Position numbers and translations under genes: made by a program
The notes under the pieces: model-generated
Database searches by the model: none
What the model saw: the letters and a program-made list of their open reading frames with translations, nothing else
Told to the model about the DNA's origin: nothing
Source of the DNA: Cocos nucifera
Lineage: Eukaryota; Streptophyta; Magnoliopsida; Arecales; Arecaceae
DNA length: 64,000 nt
Assembly: GCA_006176705.1 (NCBI GenBank)
Contig: QRFJ01004278.1
Span: 62,001-126,000 of the forward strand
Direction of reading: 5' to 3'
Shown: positions 36,456 to 47,999 of the stretch, in pieces
Numbering within the stretch: the stretch's first letter is position 1
How the letters are laid out: every line of letters begins with the position of its first letter

Positions 36456-37240
36456 GTCGAGTTCAAACCCACTAGCCCAAATCCTTAACACAAATAGGTT
36501 GACTAGAACCAACTATAAGGACTAGCTTTGTAATTTGAGAATCATTATTAGTTTTGAGAAGCTAAACCATGTCCTCGATCAGGATGTGCTTGTGTTTCCA
36601 GCACGTCCCTCCCTTGATCAACGGGTCGCACTTGAGAAGTGGGTGGACGAGGACAATAAGGCTAAGTGCTATATTCTTGCATTAATTTCTAATGATCTTT
36701 AGCATCAGCATGAAGATATGAGGACTGCTAGAGACATGTTGACTTACCTACAAGGGTTGTATAGTGAGCAAAGTCATACGGCTCGCTTTGAGGTCTCCCA
36801 TAAACTCTTTAGAGCAAAGATGCATGATGGGTAGTCCATCCATGATCATTGTTTGATAATGATTAAGGATATCGAGGAGCTTCAAAAGCTTGACATGAAC
36901 ATGGACAAGAAATTTTAGGTGGACCTGATCCTGTAATCTCTTCCTGATTCATATGGGCAGTTCATCATGAACTACCATATGAATAAGATTGATAGCATTT
37001 TGCTCAAATTGCTGAACATGTTGGTAACAGCTGAGGGTACCTTGAAAAGTTCAAGGGATATGATTCTTACTATAGAGCAAGCTTCCTCTAAGAGAAAGTC
37101 TTCTTGAAAAAAGAAGAAGAAGCCTGCAAAGAAGCAAAAGACCAAAAGCAAGCCTAAGAAGCAAGCTCCTAAGAAGGCCGATGATAAAAAAAAATATTTC
37201 CACTGCAATGTCGAAGGTCACTAGAGAAGAAACTATTCTA
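36456..37240 (+). pseudogene. Copia gag, E4
   Basis: Starts ATG at 36456 (MSSSNPLAQIL), collinear with the family-A gag. Conserved blocks are NHVLDQD, LEKWVDEDNKAK, QHEDMRTARDML, KLFRAKMHDG, HCLIMIKDIEELQKL and YGQFIMNYHMNK, then a Lys-rich tail. Several TAG/TAA stops are present (near 36523, 36701, 36831, 36916). At the family-A TGA position (about 36807) E4 has an ordinary lysine codon. The zinc knuckle at about 37194-37240 has lost its first cysteine. A dead gene, but useful for dating the family-A stop. Confidence 0.85.
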
Positions 37241-37289
37241 CATACTTGGCTACTATGAAGAGTAAGAAGGACATGCCTTCTGAAGGTGC

Positions 37290-38430
37290 GTCTGATTTGC
37301 TCATTATTGAAACTAATCTAATGATTTTCTCTTCTTTTAGTTAGATTTTAGATTTTGATTCTAGTGCTCACTTGTGCATATCTATGTAGGATCTAAAAGA
37401 AGTTAGAAGGCTGAGGAAAGGCGAGACCACTTTTTGGGTTGGCAATAGAGTAAGAGTTGCTGCTGTGGCCATCGAAATCCATCCTTTATGATTATCGTTA
37501 GAAATTAGTTTATTTTAAAGGATTGTTATTATGTACCTGGAGCCAGTAGAAACTTAGTTTTTGTATCTATGCTGGCACAGGATAATTATAATTTTCATTT
37601 CAATAAAGGCTTGTATACAGTTTATTTTGGAAATAAAATTATTACACATACCTTTTTAATTGATGGACTTTATCTTTTGCATGTGGATGTTAGTGTTAAT
37701 ATTAATGAGTAAGTTGTAAATGCTATAGGATCTTAGAGACTTAGAGATAGGATTAGCCAAAAGTATCTCTGACACCTTAGGTTAGACCATATTGGAGGGG
37801 ATAGACTTAACAAATTGGAGAAAGATGATATTCTTGGGCCATTGACTTTCAAGTCTTATCTAGTTTGTTAGTCGTGTCTTTAAGGAAAGATGGCTAAGCT
37901 ACCCCTTGTAGAACATGGGGAAAGGGCCACTGAGATATTAGCCGTGGTGCATACTGACGTGTGTGGTCCATTCGATGTATAGGCCAGGGATGGCTATCTT
38001 TACTTCATAATCTTTATTGATGATTTTTCATGATATGATTTTATGTACCTGATACATCACAAATCTGAGAGCTTTGAAAAGTTCAAAGAATTTAGATGTA
38101 AAATAGAGAAGCAGATAAAAAAACCCATAAAGATTCTTCAATCAGATCGAGGAGGGAAATATCTTAGTGGAGAATTATAGGTCTATCTCAAAGATAATGG
38201 CATAGTCTCACAGTGGACACCCTCAACTCAATGGAATTTTTGAAAGAAGGAATTGGATCCTATTAGATATGGTACAGTCCATGATAAGCTTCACAAATCT
38301 TCCAATCTTTTTATGGAGACATGCATTGCTTTTGCTATTCATCTCTTAAATAGGATTTCCTTTAAATCTATTCTTACCACACCATATGAGTTATGGTATG
38401 ATAAAAAACAATCTCTTGGTTATCTCAAGA
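37290..38430 (+). pseudogene. Copia protease-integrase, E4, truncated
   Basis: Plus-strand remnant with the protease region near 37345, where the DSG triad of family A is replaced (DFDSSAH), so it is catalytically dead. The integrase zinc region (HLRLDHIG ... SCLXGKMAKLP) is at about 37765-37895. The core has HTDVCGPFDV and QSDRGGKY at 37950-38160, and the C-terminal LLNRISFKSILTTPYELW is at 38345-38397. Multiple stops. It ends at about 38430, where a family-X LTR begins; RT and RNase H are absent. Confidence 0.85.
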
Positions 38431-39160
38431 AGAACTTTCCCTTACAAAGCTCTCTCTTTGGGAGATCCTCTGTAGCTCTGGCTGCTACTTGATTGTCTAC
38501 CCGAAGCCCTTGCTTCTGCTCTCTATCGGCACCTCTTCATGGTCTGCTACTGCTCATAGGCATTCTTCCACCACCGGCCAATCATTGGCAAGCTACCAAG
38601 CCACGTTCTCTGCCTGCCGCATATAGGGCCTTTTAAAGGCCTTAAATTGAGTCTAGGTCAGAGACAATGCTGCGATTAGAACTAAAATCAACCATCTGAC
38701 CATTGGATCTCACCCACAGCTTCCCATAGCCATCAAATCATGTGCTCCATGCAAATCAACACTAAAAATTGCCCAAACGATCTCGTGGATCCCGTAAATC
38801 ATCCGTAGACCCTTAAGCACTCTATGGGAGGCCATGAACCACATGAAACATAGGGAAATGCTCATGGACCACATGTGTGGACCATGTTTGGTCCATGCAG
38901 CCTCCATAGATCGTGCCCTCATGGTTGGTGCAGTGGACCACACCATGCACCGCGTTGGGTCTACACCTTTACATGGGCCATGCGAGCGCATGCATGCCTG
39001 GGCCATGCCTGTGCTGGGCCGACGCCCGCTTGGGCCATGCTCTGTTGTAGGCCACCGGGCCATGGGCTACCTTCATGGGCTTTTCTATGCTATGGATTTT
39101 GCTGTGGATTTCTTTTTGAGCTATTGTGGATCGAATTTGAGGCATTAATTTTTCTCAACA
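38430..39160 (-). repeat. Family-X LTR, left copy (3' LTR), truncated
   Basis: Matches about 41060-41790, ending TTTTTCTCAACA before the purine-rich tract. It contains repeated CATGGACCACATGTGTGGACC / GGGCCATGC words rich in CATG. Open frames in it (for example 38710-39063 minus and 38834-39148 plus) are not conserved and are treated as noise. Confidence 0.75.
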
Positions 39161-39839
39161 ATCTCCATCTTGACTCAACATTTAGACTCCACCTAACCTT
39201 GAGAGTTTTCTAGATCATCTTGCCTAGCCCCCCTATCTTGGTGCATATGCTTGTCAATCATGGATGGGCAAACATGAAAGTTGAGCTAGGCTGCTCAATC
39301 CAATCTCCATCATCTATTGTGACCTGTCTCACCTGAGATCTGCTTAGGATAGCTTCTTGTGGCAATAGGATCTCACCCTATGACGTTGCCTGTCATTCTT
39401 CCAAGTCTCGCATCTTATGCCCAATCCACATGCACCTAGAGCTCCATCTCACTTTAGGCTTCCACTGGCTTCTAAAACTCCACCTCGCACTAAGCTTCCT
39501 ACCAAGAGATAGTATCCTTCATACTTTCTTTCCCTCAAAATAATCCTACTGCCGCACGTGACCATAGGATTCCATCATCAGCTCTCCACCTATAGCTGCT
39601 TGAATATAGTCTGCTCAGTGATATCAGATTTATTTTGAAATTGGGTATATATTGGATCTCATCCAATTTTCTTAATATTCCATCATGTATCTATAAGTTG
39701 ACGATCCCGATGACCTTGATTGCATAACTCGATCCATCTAGCAAACGAACAGTGCCCTTATTGCTCTTCAGGGAGTCAACAGCTTCTCTTTATAACAAAT
39801 ATGATGCAAACATGTAGAATTTAATATCCATCGATGAAA

Positions 39840-40400
39840 AAAAGTAGGTACCTCATCTGAGATCATAAGCATACAATTGGTCTCATCACTATCGCTATCT
39901 TGGACAGCCACCGTAGTAGCCATCGTCTGATCTCTGAGTTATGGGCAATCTTTAACTTGATGCCCCAACTCGTCATATTGGTAGCATCTGATCTTGCTGG
40001 AGTCCCTCAACTTAAACTTGAACCGCCCACCTCATAATTCTCTACCGCTCAATCTTCTATCACTAGCTACTCCAGTCACCGTAATAGCCGAGTTGCCTTC
40101 TGAACTCGAGGCTTGAATCTTTCACTTGAGAACCTCATTCTAAAAAATTACAAAAGTAACATCTTTCATTTTGATGGTGCTTTCTTCTATAAGAAGAGCA
40201 ATCATCAAAGACTCAAAAGAATATGAAAGGGATGAAAGCAAGACCAATGCCCTAGTCTTCTCCTTAACCTTCTCACAAATACTGAGAAGGTCAGTGAGGA
40301 TCTTTTGAAAGTTGCTGAGATGCTTCTGCATGCTTTGTCTCTTGTTCATCTACAACTGATAAAATTGCTTTCAGAGAAAGAGAGCATTGGTGAGTGAATT
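39840..40400 (-). pseudogene. Copia gag-like remnant, family X
   Basis: The minus strand 40349-40140 reads MNKRQSMQKHLSNFQKIL, LVLLSSLSYSFESLMIALL and TIKMKDVTFV, matching the UBN2 gag signature LLSSLPxSYExLVxAL. Further on, at about 39955-40000, a knuckle-like CYQYDELGHQVKDC has tyrosine in place of the second cysteine. The Gly/Arg-rich basic linker between them is degraded. The product would be a particle protein. Upstream codons to about 40700 may belong to the same frame but contain stops. Confidence 0.7.
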
Positions 40401-40787
40401 TGCCATATACATTTTCTTAACCTTCGAACACATTACCATTGAGGAAATCTTGCTAAGCACATGGATCACCATATCATTTGCTACATACAGACGGATCGTG
40501 CTCACCATCTTCATATGGAACAACTTTCAATCCTTCACCTCCATGGCAACTGGCTTCTCTTCACACAAAAGAGCATCGACCAATCCTTATTGTATGAGCA
40601 CATCTTTTACCCTTACTTGCCATAAGAAGAAATTGCACTTTCCATCATACCAGCTGATCTCCATCTTGGTTGAGCCTATCTTCTCCATCTTCTTCGATCT
40701 TGATCAATACCACCGCAATCTAGACCTCTCGTACTATTTGGCTTTGATATCAATTATTATGACTAAAGCTACTCTGATCTCAATTAT

Positions 40788-41790
40788 TATGATACCACTT
40801 GCTCTAGCACCACCTCTTGAAAAGATCTTTCATGTAGAATATGGATCTTTCAAGTCCAGGATCGATACACCGATAATGATATCGATACCATAATAGAAAG
40901 AAAGAAGAGATAAATAAAAGAACATAATCAAATACATAGATTAAGCCAAGGCTTACCTTGATGGAGCATGTAAGTTTTACTATAAGAAAACAAAAAATTT
41001 ATAAAGAAGATCACACTCTCAACTCTCATACATCAATCCCTATCTCTCAATAATAAGCACTCTTGCTTATAAAGCTCTCTCTTTAGAAGAGTTTCTATAG
41101 CTCTGATCACTGCCTGACAGTCTGTCCGAAGCTCTTAATGCTGCTCTCTATCGGTACCTCTCCCTAGTTTGCTGCTGCTCATAGGCTTTCTACCGCCACC
41201 GACTGCCTATTGCCGAGCTACCAAGCCACGCTATCTGCCTGCCGCCCATAGGGTCTTTTAAAGGCCTTAAACTGAGTCTAGGTCAGAGACAGGGCTCCAA
41301 TTAGAACTCAAATCATCCATCTAGCCATTGGATCTCTTTTGTAGCTTCTCGTAGCCATCGGATCATGTGCTCCGCACAAATTAGCACGAAAAATAGCCCA
41401 AACGACCTCCTGGACCTTGTAAATCACCTGTAGACACTTAAGCGGTCTATGAAAGGCCATGAACCATGTGAAACATAGGGAAATGCCCATGGACTATGTG
41501 TGTGGACCACGTCTGGTCCACACAACCTCCATGGATCATGCCCTCAATGTTGGCACGGTGGACCGCACCATGCACCACATTGGACCTGCACTTGTGTACA
41601 GGCTGTGTAAGCATGCACGCCCTTGGGCCGCGCCCACATGCCCAGGCTACGCCCGCATGTGGATTGCATCCTGTTATAGGCCGCCAGGTTGTGGGCTACC
41701 TTCTTGGGCATCTCTTGCTGTGGACTTTGCTGTGGACTCTTTTTTGGACTATTGTGGATTGAATTCGAGTTATTTTTCTCAATATCAACA
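40788..41790 (-). repeat. Family-X LTR, right copy (5' LTR)
   Basis: Starts TATGATACCACTTG, equivalent to TGTGATAACACTTG at 19185, and ends ATCAACA at 41790. About 1 kb. A decayed primer site (ACTCTGATCTCA) lies at 40771-40782. Confidence 0.75.
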
Positions 41791-42640
41791 AATACATCCA
41801 ATCTCATTAGGATGACATAATGGTTAGCCAGTGAATACAAGTGACTGGTGTAATTCCAAATTTGCCTTCTTTTTACCCTAATGCCAATCCAAGTTAATTA
41901 CTTTCCCAATGATGTCCTTTTAGGCTAAATCACTTATGATCGTAGATAATATACAAGAGTTACCAATACCAACTCTTCACTTTGTGGTATAGTGACAAGT
42001 CACATAAAGCATAATTAAGATCAAACTCATGATCGCTAGGACTGACATAGTAAGAAAGCAAGGATCTATTTACTCACTTCTTGATTAGTCATTAAACACA
42101 TGTAGTATGAAATGCATATTACTATAGAATCTTTGCATCAAAAAGTGTATGTCCATTCTCAAAATATCGTACTGGTCTTAGTTCAGTCGCATCTCAAGTA
42201 TCTAACCCAAGTTTTGCATTTGCTTACTCCCAACAATACTCAATGAAGTTCACCATCTACCTTTATAATGGCTTCATGAATGGTCAAGAGATGTCCATGT
42301 TAGCTATAAATTACATAAAGAGCCTCATCTAGGTCTCCACCAAGGTGATACTTTAAAGACTTGAACTAAACTTGCTCTCTTAGTACTACAGCTCAACTAT
42401 GTCCCATCTTTGCTCACTCTATCAATTATAGAGATGACTATTCGTGTGAATGAGCAAATTTTAGCCAATTTCCATACATATGTAGTTGTGCTAGTTGTAA
42501 CTCATGTATTATATTATAATATAAGTAAATAAAATAAATAATATCAAATTAAATATGACTTAATAGCCTAATAAATCATATAAATGGCAAAGAGTTATCC
42601 AACAATTTTTCATTATATGGTAGTCAACTAGATAAACACA
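41791..42640 (-). other. Possible LTR of a degenerate copia, no gene
   Basis: AT-rich, non-coding, lies just beyond the RNase H end of the copia pol at 42650-44590, where a 3' LTR would be expected. I cannot define its ends. Confidence 0.35.
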
Positions 42641-42649
42641 ATCACGTTC

Positions 42650-44590
42650 TATGCAATCCTGGGAAATTGATATTGTCGTATATAAAACCTTAGCAATAAC
42701 TTTGGTGAGTAGATCTATAACAATCTAACTCATAGAAATGTGCTTCAAGATCACTTGCTTCGGTGTCATAATATCTCCAATAAAATGACACCTTATTTGT
42801 GTATGTTTGGTATTACCATGTTATTTGGGATCCTTGATGAAGGCTAGTGCAACTATAGTATCATAGTAGATCATCACAAGATTGTTGAATGGGTGATAAG
42901 TACCTCCATTGTGGATAAGACTATACAGGATTCTTTTTTGCTACTCTAATATATAGCACAATCGTTAAGCAATAATATATATCTTGATGTTGATTTGCAG
43001 TTATCTAGGTCACCTACACAACCAACATCACCATAATATATTAGGTGCAAAATCATTATCCTGAGTATAATCTACAATTCCTTTAAGATATCTAAATATC
43101 CTTTTGACTACCTTCCAATGCATAAATCCTAGATCAGCCTGAAAATGGCTAACAAGCCCAGCAATATTAGGCCATGCACCCATCCTATTATACATTAAAC
43201 TTCTTATTGCATTGAAATAAGGAACTTTTACATTTTCTCTTTTTCATGTAGAGTCTTAGGACCCATATCAAGGCTTAGGCTCAAATTCTTTTCCATGGGA
43301 GTTTCTATAGGTTTACAATTGTACCTAGAGTATCATTAAATCGCACAAGTTCTTCAAATCTTCAAAGGAATCAGCTTTCTATTTACCCTAAAAGAGTTGG
43401 CTCACCATAGAAGAGGCGACTCATTCTCATCTAAGAGTTGACTTGCAGACCCAAAGAGTCAGTTCTTGCAGGATGTTCTCGAAAACTATTCTCTATTCCT
43501 TTGAGAGAGTTGACTCATCCATATCTAAGAGTCGACTTGCAAAAGCATACCAGCCAATCTACATGCTAGAGTTGACTCTTTTTTAGCAGGAGTCGACTCC
43601 TACATCACAACTTGGCTTTTCTCAACAAATCCATCTCCAAACTTGGTTTTTTAAGGTTCAAAACCATCGCAAGTGACTTCAAGGCTTATGAGAGATGTTA
43701 GCTTCCTACAAAAACTTTTTCAAACAAACTTTAAAGATATTAGTTCTCTTTTTGTGTCTTAATATTTTGTAATCATCAAAATCATTTTTTGAGTCAATAG
43801 TTTATAGTTGTACCTATAATATCATTAAGGTATTGTCTTGATATAAATCTTTTGGGACAAACCAAGAAGTCTCTAAGGTTAATCCCTTGGAATCTTGACA
43901 CTAAGTATATAACTAGCTTCATGGCCTTTCATCTTAAAATTGGAGGACAACCACTTACTAGCATTAATCAACCCCTCGTTGTTTCCAACGAATAGTATGC
44001 GTCAACATAACATAATAGGATTATCAAACTACCCTTGGACTATTTAAAATAAAGATAATGGTCTTCCATTATCATAAACTCATGTGCTAATATAGCTCAA
44101 GAAAATCTAAGGTCCAATATATTTAGATCACTACTTTAGGCCATGATAAATTGTCAAAATTTGCATGATTTGCACTTCTGGATTTTAGCCAAAAAGCTGA
44201 TGGGTTGATCTATATAGATCACTTTATCCATTTCTCCATAAAAAGGTATTGTTTTAATATCCATTTCTTTAAAATCTAAACCTAAATATGCAACAATAGC
44301 TAGGATGAGGTGAATCAAGGCAAATTTAATAATTGAAGAAAGATTTCCTCAAAATTGATTCTCTCATTTTGGGTATACCTTGGCCACATGCCAAGCCTTA
44401 TATCTTGATGGATCCATCCACCTTGCATTTAATTTGAAGTAGCCATTTGTTTTTAATCATTCGACTCTCAAGTAGAAGGTCAGCAAAATCTTAAAACTTA
44501 GTTTGCTTTCATTAACTTCATATCTCCCTCCATCACTTTAATTCATTCCCTAGCAGCAAGAAGATAGTCTCTTGAAATGTTTTAAGCATC
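42650..44590 (-). pseudogene. Degenerate copia RT-RNase H (element E5)
   Basis: Minus-strand pol of a different, older copia lineage. The RNase H end is at 42680-42880 (IYYDTIVALAFIKDP, KHTQIRCHFIGD, DLLTKVIAKVL). The connection domain lies at 43060-43200 (MHWKVVKRIFRYLKG), and the N-terminal RT at 44200-44430 (YTQNERINFEEIF, then the MDIKT block at about 44255). Many stops. The middle is interrupted by a foreign about 0.5-kb insert at 43340-43830. Element boundaries are not defined; the right side ends at the LINE poly(A). Confidence 0.75.
43340..43830. repeat. Insert with GAGTCGACTC motifs flanked by direct repeats
   Basis: A near-duplicate of about 28 bp (GTTTACAATTGTACCTAGAG at 43312, GTTTATAGTTGTACCTATAA at about 43800, both continuing TATCATTAA) flanks about 490 bp foreign to the copia frame. 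Inside, variants of the palindrome GAGTCGACTC occur at least eight times between 43394 and 43601, including the perfect 14-bp AGGAGTCGACTCCT at 43588-43601. Such motifs occur in some plant LTRs; the family is not identified. Confidence 0.6.
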
Positions 44591-44659
44591 TCATCATTTT
44601 TTTCTTTTTGATATAAAGGGAGGGTGTGGATCCTCATCCGATTATTATTAATTAAAAAA

Positions 44660-47340
44660 GAAGTATATATTCAAAACCATGAAGGAAGCATTTTGCCTTT
44701 ATATTCTTCATATCTTGAGTTGAGGTAATGAAGTGACCACAAAGTGACAGTACGCACCCAAACTTCATATAAACAAGCCAAAAAACCATGTTCCCTTATA
44801 CGGAATGGGGCCAAAAGGAATTGAGACATGAAGAGGAAATGTAGGAGCTTATCTTTTCCTCCAATTGCTCGCATCCACTTCTATGCTACCTGATTAATGC
44901 TAGTCTCCCTCCTATCTTGTAAAGACCACAAGAGTTTTGCCCTACGTTAGTTTCCAACAGAAGTGTCTATTGGGCAGATGTATCCCATTGTCATATCTGC
45001 CTATAGAATCCACATCTAGACCACATTTAGCCCATTCCAGTCTTCTTTCCTTTGCGATGTGAGAGAACTGACTCTTCCTTTGTATAGTTCATTGTAGAAC
45101 CTCGATCATTGTTTCAGTAGGGTTGTTCAACCTTGGTAGGTCATCTCAACGACTAGGATAGTTTTAAGATGTCGAAATAATCAGTTAAGGCAACCAAGTT
45201 TAGCCACTCCAGAAGTCTCTAGCTGGTGGAGAAGGTTTTTGCGGTGGGTCAATTTCCTTAATGGTTTGAAGGGACATAGCTCTTCAACAGGTTGTTGCAA
45301 TGTTGCACCAAAATGGAAATGGAAGGATTGGTTGCCTCAAAATGGAATAGGTGCTTATTTCTCTCCTTCCAAAGGCACTAGCAAATTGTAGAAATGAGAC
45401 AGTTCCATGTGGAAGAGGGGTGCTCCTTCCGTAGTTTGCATTGCCAAAAGCCCCATAATAGATCAAAGGATGATGGTGGCAACAACATTTCAGCTTTCTA
45501 GTGAAAGTGCTCCATAGTCCAGTAGAGAATCTATAGTTGAGGAATAGTGCTTAATGGTTTTTTCTTCCTCTCCACACAATGGACAAGAGGTAGGCAATGG
45601 TAACTTCCTTTTTCTAAGATTATCAGTAGTTAGGAGTCTATTATTGAAACACAACAGCTAAAATTTTTATTTTCTCCTAGAGCAGTAGTTTCCAGTTGAG
45701 CCTTACAAACTTTGATATAACCCATCCATAGGTGAAACATAAGTAAGCTTCTCTAATCTTGAAGTTGCCATTCGATCCCCAAGACCATTCAATCATCTTA
45801 GGTTAAGAGGATAAAGTAATATGAGAAGTTACAGAATGTAGCATCTAGAGTTCATCTTCACCTCTTGGGACCATATTATCTTTGAAAATGGATGTTAAAA
45901 CAGAACAAGATAAGAATTCAACAATTGGTATATTCAGTCTCACTGCACAAAAGAAGAGAGAGGGGAAGAGATCCTTGAAGATCAAGTTGTTGCACCAGTT
46001 GTCATACCAAAAAGCTATCTATCGGCCATTTTCTAGTTTAAAGTATACATCAACCAGAATGGGTTCAGTGATTTTAACAACATTCCTCCATGATTCAGAT
46101 GCCTTTCTAAGATTTCCATGGGAAGCAATATAAGTAGTCTAGTAGAATAATGTAAGGAATGAATTGATCTCCTCTAAGAGTGGTTTGTGTTGTTAAGTAA
46201 TTCCAGAGCCATTTCATCAGCATACATTTGTTAAATACCTTCAAATTGATCACTCCTAGGCCCCTGAATTATTTTGGTAGGCAAACTTGCTCCTAGTTCA
46301 TGAGGCAGTGTCCACCATATTGCATTGATTATTCCCTCTCTATAGGTAGGAGTGCCTCTTGCTCTCGATTTTGTTGATGACCTCCAATGGAAGGATAAAG
46401 GATGACATCCAATAGGTAGGTATTGAACCAAGCCTACCAAAACCAATATGTCAGCAAGGGATAGAGTATTTCTCTTTCATGTTGCTAGTTTTTTATCAAT
46501 CTTCTCAATCAGAAAGTTCCAATCATATGAGTTTGGCTTACCCATACGTAAAAGGAAACCAAGATGCATGGTTGGGAAGTTGGCTTTAGAGCATCCTAGA
46601 ATTCTTTCAAAAATTCTTCATTCATTATCTATTAAACCTAATCCAAACAGGAAGCTCTTCTCAAAATTAATCTTTAGATCCATTAGGAGCTCGAAAGAGT
46701 AGAGAATATGCTTCAAATAGTTTGCTTGTTGAGGATCTGCATTATAGATGATGATTGTATCATCTGCATATTGGAAATATGAGTGAGAGTTTGGGGAGGA
46801 TGTTCCTTGAAGACCTACTATTAATCCATTAGCAGTAGCTCTCGTAAGGATCCTATTTAGCATATCAGTAACTATGTTAAAGAGAAAGGGACATAGCAGG
46901 TCTCCTTACATCAAACTATGTTTTGCCCAAATCTACTTGGTTGGCTTTCCATTAAAGAGAAGTGCAAACTTTGAAGTGCTTAGGGTAGTTTGGCTCTAGG
47001 AGCACCATCTAATCCCGAAACCTCTATTCCTTTGTAGAAAAAGTAAAAAACTCTAATCAACACTATCAAATGCTTTCTCATAATCAATTTTGAGGAGCAG
47101 ACCTTTAGCTTTACTCTGCTTATAGTGGGCAATGAGTTCAAAGGAACTGAGGAAACCATCAGATATCTATCTTCCCTTGAGAAAGGTTGATTGGGCCTCT
47201 AAAATCATTACGTCCACTTGCCAATCTTCGACTAAGCAAATTTGAGAAGAGTTTTGCTATACCACGTAACAGGCTGATTGGATGATAAGCTCTTATACTC
47301 CTGCACACTTCTCTTTGGGATGAGGGTTATGTAACTATAG
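44660..47340 (-). pseudogene. LINE ORF2, RT palm to C-terminus
   Basis: The minus strand shows the RT palm: an ITLIPK-like start near 47325, then GDLLCPFLFNIVTDML at about 46860-46915 and the catalytic YADDT box near 46765 within the open piece 46863-46618. Later come LGASLPTKIIQGPRSDQF (46310-46240), WSWGSNGNFKIREAY (about 45790-45745) and a zf-RVT CPLCGEEEKT motif at about 45555-45590. Stops are frequent, for example TAA in place of glutamine just before GD (46906-46908). In life this would nick and reverse transcribe at the target. Confidence 0.85.
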
Positions 47341-47815
47341 CACTAATACAGGAAAGGGCTACGACAGCAATTCACAACTACTACTGTAGATTAAAAAATC
47401 ACTACCATGGGCTACATTAGCGGTTATCTAACTACTGCCACTGAAGTCATTACCGTAGGTCTATGATAGCGGTTGTTGTAGCAATTACCACAATTGCTGC
47501 AATAGATCGGTATAGCAGCAATTTACTAACCACTACTATAGGTGGAACTATCATAGTGGTATATAGCAGCAATTAATCAACTGCTACTATAGGGTCAATA
47601 GTAGTAGTTCATCAATCACTGTTATAGATTCTATGATAGCAGTTGTGTAATCACTGCTAGGTTCTATGGTAGCGGTTGTGTAACTACTGCTATAGGTTCA
47701 ACCATTGCTATAGATTTAATATAGTGATTTTATAACTGCTACCATAGTTTATGACAGTGGTTGGCATGTAATCTAAGGTAGCAATTGGTACACCTACGAC
47801 AGTAGTTGATAATTT
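47341..47815. repeat. Subterminal palindrome array, P left end
   Basis: More than ten imperfect units built from CTATGGTAGCGGTT and AACCGCTGCCATAG-like halves, for example at 47430-47475 and 47655-47710. Each pair can fold on itself. Probable protein-binding repeats of the CACTA end. Confidence 0.75.
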
Positions 47816-47999
47816 TGAATAATTAAAAAATATATTTTTAATTTTTATTTTTTTATCTAATAAATGTAGTTCAATATATAACATAAAAATATATCTAAAA
47901 TAATACAAGAATAATACAAGAATATATTTGAAATACTCAAATTTTATTACTAAATAAAATTTATTATAATATTTTTTAAAAAAAATACATCAAAAGTCT

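Larger units (their letters stand above)
19907..38430 (+). mobile_element. Degenerate Ty1/copia element E4, split by E3, 3' truncated
   Basis: Plus-strand relative of family A. The 5' LTR starts TGTTGGATGTGTGC at 19907 and is split at 20668/33335 by E3. It resumes with the GATTTGATGAGTTATCC words that match the corresponding family-A LTR sequence, and ends near 34770-34786. Then come a primer site, leader, gag and pol up to the integrase C-terminal region. At about 38430 it passes abruptly into a family-X LTR, so RT, RNase H and the 3' LTR are lost. Many stops show that it is older than E2 and E3. Confidence 0.85.
38430..41790 (-). mobile_element. Family-X LTR element carrying only a gag remnant
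   Basis: Two homologous LTRs on the plus strand, 38430-39160 (truncated on its left by E4) and 40788-41790, enclose only about 1.6 kb. The minus strand of this interior encodes a copia gag-like piece and a zinc knuckle, but no protease, integrase or RT can be found. The left LTR is followed by a purine-rich tract on the minus strand (GTCAAGATGGAGAT), the right one is preceded by a decayed primer site. This is the structure described for terminal-repeat elements with GAG only (TR-GAG), though deletion of pol from a normal element is equally possible. Confidence 0.7.

Noticed and set aside
38834..39213. Frames rich in Trp/Cys/His in the family-X LTR
   Set aside because: Not conserved in the partner LTRs; they arise from CATG/GGCC-rich composition.
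42480..42560. Possible tRNA or small RNA in AT-rich DNA
   Set aside because: No cloverleaf or box A/B pattern could be seen; none was found elsewhere in the window either.
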